NCBI GenBank assembly: GCA_964622465.1
Contig: CAZUQH010000048.1
Coordinates: forward strand, 1 to 8,073
Direction: 5' to 3'
Source: CAZUQH01 sp964622465
Lineage (GTDB): Bacteria; CG03; CAZUQH01
Length of the DNA: 8,073 bases
This document shows, one piece after another, positions 1 to 6,261 of this stretch. Position 1 is the first letter of the stretch. Each line of letters opens with the position of its first letter. The position numbers and the translations under genes were made by a program. The notes beneath the pieces were generated by a model, which searched no databases, was not told where the DNA came from, and saw nothing but the letters and a program-made list of their open reading frames with translations.

Positions 1-72
1 GCAATCCCGTACCGTCCTGCAAGCGAAAAAAGCAGATAAGCAAGAAAATTATGATGTTTGGCAAGATAATTG

Positions 73-101
73 TTGCGAGCGGCGGAACTATTTGCTATAA
101 T
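73..101 (+). promoter_or_regulatory. Sigma70-type promoter of gene 1 (extended -10)
   Basis: A perfect TATAAT lies at 96-101, preceded by TGC at 93-95, which makes an extended -10 (TGnTATAAT). A -35-like TTGCGA (4 of 6 matches to TTGACA) sits at 73-78, leaving the ideal 17-base spacer. Transcription would start near 108, giving a leader of under 20 bases with no room for a riboswitch. It is the only convincing promoter seen in the window, so it may drive the whole gene set, although the repeat cluster after gene 1 could interrupt the transcript. Confidence 0.72.
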
Positions 102-110
102 TATATATAA

Positions 111-115
111 AAGGA
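111..115 (+). promoter_or_regulatory. Ribosome-binding site of gene 1
   Basis: AAGGA ends 9 bases before the ATG at 125. It supports that start, which also opens directly into a signal peptide. Confidence 0.7.
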
Positions 116-124
116 ATGTAAACA

Positions 125-2218
125 ATGTGTAACAGAAAACTCTGGCAGTGCCTGTTGAGTTTCTTCATTACAATAGTCTTCTTTGCAATAGTTGTGCCAT
201 CCGTCACTGCTCGGACACTGAAAAGATGGTCACCGGAAAGCCCGGTATCTACGAAGGAGAAAGCCGAACCGGTAAAGAGCAAAGCAGTTCCTCCAGGTAT
301 CCCGGAAAATCCGCTCGCTCCAGACCCATCGCCTCAGCCATCCTTTACACTTGCGTACCCGGGTGCGCCATCTCCAGTTGACTATGAGAAATACGGTACG
401 TTCACAGGTATCGGTACGGCAAATTACAAATACACGATTACTGACCGCAAAGGACTATCGGAAGTCAGTGGCGCCGGAGTATATCCTGCGACTGACCGAT
501 GGGCCACCCAGGACCCTGCATACAAGCAGTATGCGGATAGCGGTCAGCTAAAAGGAAGTCATTGGGATTTTACAAATATTAAAAATCATCAGCTTGCTTT
601 CTTCAAGTGGGCGACTGCACAGGAAGACCCTGGTGTAAAACAGTTTATTACTGCCGAGGTTCTTGAAAAAGCAGGTCTGCTTGAACAGGCAATAAAAGCA
701 TATTATTCGGTTGTTGTAAATTTTCCTAAATCTGTTGGCTGGACGTACTGGCATACCCCTTGGTATCCCGGACCTGTTGCAATTGACAAGATTGTTTTTC
801 TTACGAGGCGCTATCCGGATTTAGGTTTAAAACTCGAGGGGGCATCCGTAAAAATCCAGGGCAGATATGATGACAACGTAACAAATGACGTTTTCATAAT
901 CAATCCCGGGAAACTGGTCAGTTGTTCGCGCCAGGACCTGATTCCAGAAAAAGCAAACCTTCAGTCACCGGGAGTCACAAAAACAATCGGGACAGGTCCT
1001 GTAAAATTACTTCGGTATGAAAACCATCACTGGCAGCTTATGGTGAATGACAAGCCCTCTATGGTTAAAGCAGTCGCATACACGCCAAACAAGATTGGTT
1101 TAACTCCCGACAATGGGACCCTCGTCGTTCATACTGATTGGATGACAGCAGACTTCAATAAAAATAATATCATAGATGGCCCGTTAGAATCCTGGGTCGA
1201 TGTTAACAGGAACAACCGGCCTGACAAGAGTGATGTCATGAAGGGTGATTTCCAGTTACTGAAAGAGATGGGCGCAAATAGCATACGTCTCTATCACCAT
1301 GCTACCAACAAAGAACTGTTGCGCGAAGGATATGAACGTTTTGGGCTTATGTATCTTATGGGCGACTATCTCGGAATGTACGCTGTCGGTTCTGGCGCGC
1401 AGTGGTATCAGGGTACTGACTATACAAACCCCGAACATTGTAAGAATATGAAAGCAAGCGTGCGCGAAATGGTTGAGGAATACAAGAATGAGCCATATAT
1501 TCTTATGTGGGTATTAGGGAATGAGAATAACTACGGAGTTGTTGGCGATGAAAAATCTCCTGGTCTTGGATGCCGTGCAAAGGAGCAGCCCGACGCCTAT
1601 TATAAGTTTGTGAATGAAGTTGCAAAAATGGTCAAGGAGATTGACCCGTCCCAGCGTCCTGTCGCTATCTGTAACGGCGACGTTCTCTATCTTGATAAAT
1701 TTGCCCAGCATTGTCCGGACGTAGACGTATTTGGCATGAACTCTTACCGTGGTTCACACGGATTTGGCCAGTCAACGTGGGAAGACGTACGTGACCTCTG
1801 TGATAAACCGGCGATGGTTACGGAATACGGTTGTCCTGCGTATATGCTTGAAGAAAGCAGGGAAGTTGCGGAACTTGCGCAAGCAAACTATCTTCGTGGC
1901 TGCTGGGAAGATATGTACTATAATTCTGCTGGTTACGGTGTAGGTAACGTTATTGGCGGAGTTCAGTTCGAATTTTTAGATGAATGGTGGAAGGCAGGAC
2001 CGCCACCGCAATTCGACCCGGCAGTGCATGATACCCGGGGAATCGATTATTCTACGGGGAAGTATCTCCCGGGCAATTTCACTGCAGCGTTTCCCGGTGG
2101 CTGGATGCACGAAGAGTGGCTTGGTATTTGTTCGCAGGGAGAAGATGGTAAGTATAGCCCATTCTTAAGACAACTCCGTCCTGCGTATTATCTCTTCCAG
2201 CATATGTGGACCCAATAA
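125..2218 (+). CDS. Secreted clan GH-A glycoside hydrolase-like protein (paralogue 1)
   Basis: A 697-residue exported protein. Residues 1-29 form a signal peptide (Arg4-Lys5, hydrophobic core, likely cleavage after SVTA). A Pro/Lys-rich linker of about 50 residues follows. The N-terminal domain (about 85-250) is unrecognised and contains a TPR-like helical hairpin at about 174-201. Two calcium-loop motifs follow: DFNKNNIID from 343 and DVNRNNRPDKSD at 359-370. The (beta/alpha)8 barrel spans about 310-697: NSIRLYHH resembles the GH2 N-x-x-R-x-x-H strand, LGNEN supplies the acid/base Glu467, and VTEYG supplies the nucleophile Glu567. The C-terminal EEWLGIC motif is shared by all four paralogues. 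The protein probably hydrolyses or transglycosylates a polysaccharide outside the cytoplasm. It would be assigned to a GH2-type TIM barrel or a related GH-A family; the substrate is unknown. The closest relative here is gene 3, not the adjacent gene 2. Confidence 0.85.
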   Translation: MCNRKLWQCLLSFFITIVFFAIVVPSVTARTLKRWSPESPVSTKEKAEPVKSKAVPPGIPENPLAPDPSPQPSFTLAYPGAPSPVDYEKYGTFTGIGTANYKYTITDRKGLSEVSGAGVYPATDRWATQDPAYKQYADSGQLKGSHWDFTNIKNHQLAFFKWATAQEDPGVKQFITAEVLEKAGLLEQAIKAYYSVVVNFPKSVGWTYWHTPWYPGPVAIDKIVFLTRRYPDLGLKLEGASVKIQGRYDDNVTNDVFIINPGKLVSCSRQDLIPEKANLQSPGVTKTIGTGPVKLLRYENHHWQLMVNDKPSMVKAVAYTPNKIGLTPDNGTLVVHTDWMTADFNKNNIIDGPLESWVDVNRNNRPDKSDVMKGDFQLLKEMGANSIRLYHHATNKELLREGYERFGLMYLMGDYLGMYAVGSGAQWYQGTDYTNPEHCKNMKASVREMVEEYKNEPYILMWVLGNENNYGVVGDEKSPGLGCRAKEQPDAYYKFVNEVAKMVKEIDPSQRPVAICNGDVLYLDKFAQHCPDVDVFGMNSYRGSHGFGQSTWEDVRDLCDKPAMVTEYGCPAYMLEESREVAELAQANYLRGCWEDMYYNSAGYGVGNVIGGVQFEFLDEWWKAGPPPQFDPAVHDTRGIDYSTGKYLPGNFTAAFPGGWMHEEWLGICSQGEDGKYSPFLRQLRPAYYLFQHMWTQ

Positions 2219-2247
2219 AAAACCGTCATTCTGGGCCGCACGGTAGC

Positions 2248-2265
2248 CGCAGGCTTTAGCCTGCG
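2248..2265. repeat. Short palindrome (first of repeat cluster; weak terminator candidate)
   Basis: CGCAGGC (2248-2254) and GCCTGCG (2259-2265) form a perfect 7-bp stem around a four-base TTTA loop, 30 bases after the gene 1 stop. Only TTTGT follows, so it would be a weak intrinsic terminator at best. From general knowledge, palindromes of this kind are dispersed repeats in many candidate-phylum genomes. It carries an in-frame TAG (2257-2259) that sets the upstream limit of gene 2. Confidence 0.6.
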
Positions 2266-2272
2266 TTTGTAG

Positions 2273-2290
2273 GCACGGGCTTGCCCGTGC
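2273..2290. repeat. Short palindrome (second of repeat cluster)
   Basis: GCACGGGC (2273-2280), TT, GCCCGTGC (2283-2290): a perfect 8-bp stem with a two-base centre, seven bases after the first palindrome. Its centre and right arm already lie within the open frame of gene 2 (TTG 2281, GTG 2287), so the palindrome may encode the first residues of that protein. Confidence 0.65.
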
Positions 2291-4241
2291 GACTGTCATT
2301 GCGAGGAGCGTTAGCGACGAAGCAATCTCGTCCACTTCTTATTTTTGTTTTGTCATGCGTGCTGTGCGCAGGTATTTTAACACACGTATCCTCTGCTCCC
2401 GTCCCCGGTTCTTCCGATATCACATTTTCTTTACCCGGTGAAGATACCGAGTTCCCGGTTGATTACTGGAAATATGGACAGTTTACCGGAGTCGGTACTC
2501 CCCGCTACCGCTATCAGGTTGGTGACAGAAATGGTCTATCCCGTGCTGCAGGGATAGGTATCTACCCTGATACTGAGGCCTACAGGAGCAGCCGGCGCAA
2601 GGAGCTCCAGCAGAGCGGCCGGCTGGATGGATATCATTGGGATTTCGTGAATACGGATGACCTGGAGGCAGCATTTTACAAGTGGGCTACTGCACCTGAA
2701 GAGCCGGGCGTTCGCCAGTATTTCACTGCAGAAATTCTCAAAGCTGCAGGTCATCTCAAGCAGGCAATAAAAGCATACTACGCTTGTGTAGTGCACTTCC
2801 CGAGGTCTGCCTGCTGGGGTGCCGACGGCAGTTTTGTCTGGTACGTTGCCCCTGCGGCGATTGAAAAGATAAATCTCATACTACGGGAACATCCGGAGTT
2901 CGAGTTGCGCTTGGTCGGTGCATCCGTAGAAGTTCAAAATAAAGATGACACAGACCTCAAGAACGATATTATTATCGTACACCCGGGACAGTTTGTAAAG
3001 TTCGGACCAGAGGAGCGCTCTATGTCTGCCATAAATCTTAATGAATCGCCGGTAGTAGAAACACGTGGCCAGGGATACGTGCAACTTGTGAAATACTCAA
3101 ATGGCCACTGGCAAATGCTCGTAGACGATAAACCATTTGTGGTTAAGGGTGTTAACTACTCACCAACAAAGGTTGGAGAGTATATCTCAAATGCATGGAT
3201 GTTTTTGGATATGAATGGAAACGGAAAACCGGATGCGCCATATGATTCATGGGTTGACAAGAACAGAAATGGTATACAGGACCCGGATGAACCTGCTGTT
3301 GGCGATTTTCAACTTATGAAAGAAATGGGGGTTAATGCTATACGTCTATATCGGTGCAACCCACGTGACACGTATTCCAGCAGTGAATTTAATAAGAAAC
3401 TTCTGCGTGATTTGTTCAAGACGTACGGCATTCGCGTAGCACTTGGTGATTTTCTCGGTGCGTACGGAGTTTCATCTGGTGCTGACTGGGCAGAGGGGAC
3501 CGACTATACCAATCCGGAACAACGTGCAAGGATGAAAGAAATTGTGCGAGAGATGGTGCTTGACCACAAAAACGAACCTTATGTGCTTGCGTGGCTTCTC
3601 GGCAACGAAAATAACATGTCATCTGATTATACCGGTGTAAATGCAACACGTACGAATGCAGACAAGTATCCGCGTGATTATGCCGAATTCTTAAATGAAG
3701 TTACACAGATGATACACTCACTTGACCCGAACCATCCGGTTATTGTTGGTAATGTTGAACTCGGGCTTGCAGAGTACTACGCTGAGTACGCTCCGGAACT
3801 GGACATATTTGGCGTGAACTCCTATCGTGGGCGGGACGGCTTTGGGAATCTCTGGAAGGAATCCGCATCAAAGTTTGACCGGCCTGTGCTGATAACCGAG
3901 TATGGTTGTGACGCATACCGGGAAGGAAAAGGAGTTGATGAAGAAGCGCAGGCGCGTTATCATCGTGGCTGCTGGGAAGATATCTACTATAACCTTGGTG
4001 GTGGAATGGGAACCGGTAATGCTATCGGCGGAATAATTTTTGAATTTTTAGATGAATTCTGGAAAGCGCCAGGCACCCCTGCTGATGAACACTGTATTGA
4101 TGCTCAAATAAGGATGCCGTTTCCAGATGGATGGTCACACGAGGAGTGGCTTGGGATTTGCGGCCAGGGAGATGGCACCAAGAGTCCTTTCCTTCGTGAG
4201 CTGCGCAAGTCATACTTTCTGTATAAAGACCTCTGGAACCG
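2281..4241 (+). CDS. Secreted clan GH-A glycoside hydrolase-like protein (paralogue 2), 3' end in gap
   Basis: About 650 residues are visible; the last codon enters the N run after DLWNR, which matches the C-terminus of gene 3 (DLWNRSL), so only a few residues are missing. The start is unresolved: no ATG exists between the in-frame TAG at 2257 and the mature protein, leaving TTG 2281, GTG 2287, TTG 2299 or TTG 2350. Numbering here is from 2281. The signal peptide has a repeat-encoded basic region, a core LLIFVLSCVLCAGIL and likely cleavage after VSSA. The TPR-like hairpin contains AAGHLKQAIKAYY. Calcium-loop motifs begin at about 310 (DMNGNGKPD) and 326 (DKNRNGIQDPDE, a canonical EF-hand loop). 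LGNEN gives acid/base Glu443 and ITEYG gives nucleophile Glu540. Gene 2 is the most divergent of the three: it lacks the SPDNGT segment before the first loop and replaces the LYHH region with LYRCNPRDT plus extra residues, suggesting a different substrate. The role is inferred as for gene 1. Confidence 0.8.
2294..2333 (+). repeat. Dispersed REP-like repeat of the GTCATTGCGAGGAGCG type
   Basis: This matches the well-known dispersed element that begins GTCATTGCGAGGAGCG and continues through GCGACGAAGCAATCTC. Its translation (LSLRGALATKQSR in this frame) recurs in spurious or extended protein N-termini across unrelated bacteria. The ends ATTGC (2298-2302) and GCAAT (2321-2325) are inverted. Here the element is read in frame into gene 2 and runs directly into the hydrophobic core of its signal peptide. 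It also holds a GAGGAG Shine-Dalgarno-like string at 2303-2308. The match is from memory; other copies in the genome cannot be seen from this window. Confidence 0.75.
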
Positions 4242-4341
4242 NNNNNNNNNNNNNNNNNNNNNNNNNNNNNNNNNNNNNNNNNNNNNNNNNNNNNNNNNNN
4301 NNNNNNNNNNNNNNNNNNNNNNNNNNNNNNNNNNNNNNNNN
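4242..4341. other. Assembly gap (exactly 100 N)
   Basis: The run is exactly 100 N, a conventional placeholder, so the true distance is unknown. It separates the last codons of gene 2 from the signal peptide core of gene 3. The frame stays open across it only because Ns do not encode stops; the apparent 1326-residue fusion should not be used. If gene 2 ends and gene 3 starts with an ATGA overlap as at 6258-6261, only about 50 bases may be missing, but extra tandem copies could equally be hidden. Confidence 0.95.
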
Positions 4342-6261
4342 ATTCTTTGTCTGTTCCTTCCGACAGTAGCATATACCGCACCTGCCTTCAAAATCTACGA
4401 TAAAGGAACCGAAACAATCATAAACTATGAATCCTACGGTGATTTTATCTACATTGGAACTGAACGTTACGCATACCATATCAGGGATTCTATAGGGCTT
4501 TCAAGAGCGGCCGGGGAGGGAATATATCCAAATGAACAATCGGTGCTTAACAGTCCTGATTATCAGCAGCTATTTAGTTTGGGCAAACTGAAAGGAAATC
4601 ACTGGGATTTCGCAAATAGTTACGACCTTCAGTCCGTCTTTTATAAATGGGCAACTTGCCAGGAAGAGCCGGGGGTCAAACAGTTTACTATCGCTCAGAT
4701 ACTGGAAAAAGCCGGTCATATAGAGCATGCGATAAAAGCGTACTATGCCGTTGTCGTGCATTTTCCAAAGAGCGTCGGTTATACCTTTTGGGGAACACCG
4801 TGGTATCCAGGCCCTGTTGCGATAGACAAGATATATTATCTTACCAGAAAATATCCGAAAGTCGGAATGGAACTTGTTGGAGCGCGAATCAGGATAGGAA
4901 ACAAGTTTGATGACGACGTTACAAATGACGTCTTTATTATCCATCCAGGCAAGCTGGTAAAATGTCCATCCCGGGACCTGGTGCCAAAACGCGCGGACCT
5001 TTCTGGAATGAAAATTATAAAGAAGGTAGGCGGTGATAAAGTAGAACTGGTTCAGTTTGAGAATAGACACTGGCAGTTAAGGGTCAATGGTAAACCATAT
5101 CTCGTGAAGGGTATTTCATATAGCCCAACCAAAGTTGGCTTAAGTCCTGATAATGGCACAGTGGTGACACATAAAGATTGGATGTTTGACGACTACAATT
5201 ATGATGGAATCGTAGATAGTCCATATCAATCCTGGGTTGATATGAACAATAACAACAGGCCGGACTTTGAAGACCGTGCATGTGGTGATTTCCAATTGTT
5301 GCAAGAGATGGGTGCAAATACAATCCGGCTCTATCACCATGGGTACAACAAGCAACTCCTGCGTGATGGGTATGAAGAATTCGGACTTGTGTATCTTATG
5401 GGCGATTTTCTCGGTATGTACGCTGTTGGTTCCGGTGCTAACTGGGGTTATGGGACTGATTACACAAACGAGGAAGACAAAAAATCTATGCTCGAGAGTG
5501 TTATTGAAATGGTGCTTGAATACCGGGATGAACCATACATCCTTATGTGGGTGCTTGGCAACGAGAATAACTATGGTAGGGGACAAGACGAAATTTATCA
5601 AGGCCAGGGGTGCCGTGCTTATGAACAGCCAGAGGCATATTACAAGTTCGTGAATGAAGTTGCAAAAATGATAAAGGAACTTGACCCATATGACCGTCCT
5701 GTCGCAATATGCAATGGTGACCTATTATATCTTGATAAATTCACAAGATACTGTCCAGATGTAGACGTGTTTGGCACAAATTCCTATCGTGGCGCTCATG
5801 GTTTCGGATACAGTTTCTGGAAAGAGGTAAGCGAGGAATGCGACAAGCCGGTTTTGATTACAGAATATGGTTGTCCTGCGTATATGGACGGCAAGACGCT
5901 GGAAGAAGCAGAGGAAGCGCAGGCAGAATATCATCGTGGCTGCTGGGAAGATATCTACTATGACTCTGCTGGCTATGGCATTGGTAATGCGATTGGAGGA
6001 GTGGTATTCAGCTTCGTAGATGAATGGTGGAAAGCAGGGCCGCCTTATCTTTCAGCCCCTGCTGTTCACGATACCAAAGCGTATGATTTCAAGACTAAGA
6101 AGTATTTACAGGGGAACTCTGCAGGGCCCTTTCCAGACGGCTGGATGTATGAGGAGTGGCTCGGGCTCTGTGGTCAGGGCGATGGGGCTCTAAGTCCATT
6201 CCTCCGCCATCTCCGCAAAGCATATTATATGTATAAGGACCTGTGGAACCGCTCCCTATGA
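4342..6261 (+). CDS. Secreted clan GH-A glycoside hydrolase-like protein (paralogue 3), 5' end in gap
   Basis: Visible part is 639 residues; the start codon and first roughly 10-14 residues lie in the gap. It opens inside a signal peptide core (ILCLFLPTVAYTA, probable cleavage before PAF). Numbering is from the first visible residue. The N-terminal domain with the TPR-like hairpin (ILEKAGHIEHAIKAYY) is followed by calcium-loop motifs DYNYDGIVD from 284 and DMNNNNRPDFED from 300. The barrel has TIRLYHH, acid/base Glu408 in LGNEN and nucleophile Glu508 in ITEYG, then EEWLGLC near the C-terminus. Similarity to gene 1 is high through nearly the whole length (for example SPDNGT, GCRAxEQP and YKFVNEVAKM are shared), pointing to a duplication, with gene 2 the more distant copy. 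The TGA stop at 6259-6261 overlaps the ATG of gene 4. The function is inferred to be extracytoplasmic polysaccharide cleavage or remodelling. Confidence 0.85.
   Translation: MLCLFLPTVAYTAPAFKIYDKGTETIINYESYGDFIYIGTERYAYHIRDSIGLSRAAGEGIYPNEQSVLNSPDYQQLFSLGKLKGNHWDFANSYDLQSVFYKWATCQEEPGVKQFTIAQILEKAGHIEHAIKAYYAVVVHFPKSVGYTFWGTPWYPGPVAIDKIYYLTRKYPKVGMELVGARIRIGNKFDDDVTNDVFIIHPGKLVKCPSRDLVPKRADLSGMKIIKKVGGDKVELVQFENRHWQLRVNGKPYLVKGISYSPTKVGLSPDNGTVVTHKDWMFDDYNYDGIVDSPYQSWVDMNNNNRPDFEDRACGDFQLLQEMGANTIRLYHHGYNKQLLRDGYEEFGLVYLMGDFLGMYAVGSGANWGYGTDYTNEEDKKSMLESVIEMVLEYRDEPYILMWVLGNENNYGRGQDEIYQGQGCRAYEQPEAYYKFVNEVAKMIKELDPYDRPVAICNGDLLYLDKFTRYCPDVDVFGTNSYRGAHGFGYSFWKEVSEECDKPVLITEYGCPAYMDGKTLEEAEEAQAEYHRGCWEDIYYDSAGYGIGNAIGGVVFSFVDEWWKAGPPYLSAPAVHDTKAYDFKTKKYLQGNSAGPFPDGWMYEEWLGLCGQGDGALSPFLRHLRKAYYMYKDLWNRSL
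6235..6239 (+). promoter_or_regulatory. Possible ribosome-binding site of gene 4 within gene 3
   Basis: AAGGA lies 18 bases before the ATG at 6258, which is long, and only 3 bases before an in-frame GTG at 6243, which is too short. The ATG is preferred because ATGA overlap with the gene 3 stop allows translational coupling and because Met-Ile-Thr-Lys-Arg gives a normal signal peptide N-region. Confidence 0.4.

Noticed and set aside
1..100. C-terminus of an upstream gene before the promoter
   Set aside because: One frame stays open to a TAA at 98-100, but it would overlap the -35/-10, has no recognisable sequence, and a second frame stops at 37-39. The region is too short to call.
2248..2265. 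Strong intrinsic terminator after gene 1
   Set aside because: The stem is good but only TTTGT follows and the same kind of palindrome is repeated immediately downstream, so it is better described as a dispersed repeat with at most weak termination.
2341..2365. Lipoprotein signal in gene 2 (Cys within VLSCVLCAG)
   Set aside because: The residues before either Cys do not fit a good lipobox and a normal signal peptidase I site follows at VSSA, matching the cleavage context of the paralogues.
4570..5070. Minus-strand open frame of 166 codons inside gene 3
   Set aside because: It lies wholly antisense to a well-conserved coding region, has no recognisable domain and no ribosome-binding site, and similar antisense frames occur at the equivalent positions of genes 1 and 2.
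6243..6257. GTG at 6243 as the start of gene 4
   Set aside because: It lies only 3 bases after AAGGA, adds acidic and Pro residues before the signal peptide, and the ATG at 6258 with ATGA overlap is a more natural start.
2281..6261. A single 1326-residue two-domain fusion enzyme
   Set aside because: The frame crosses exactly 100 N, and the sequence after the gap is a signal peptide core. These are two separate genes joined by a placeholder.
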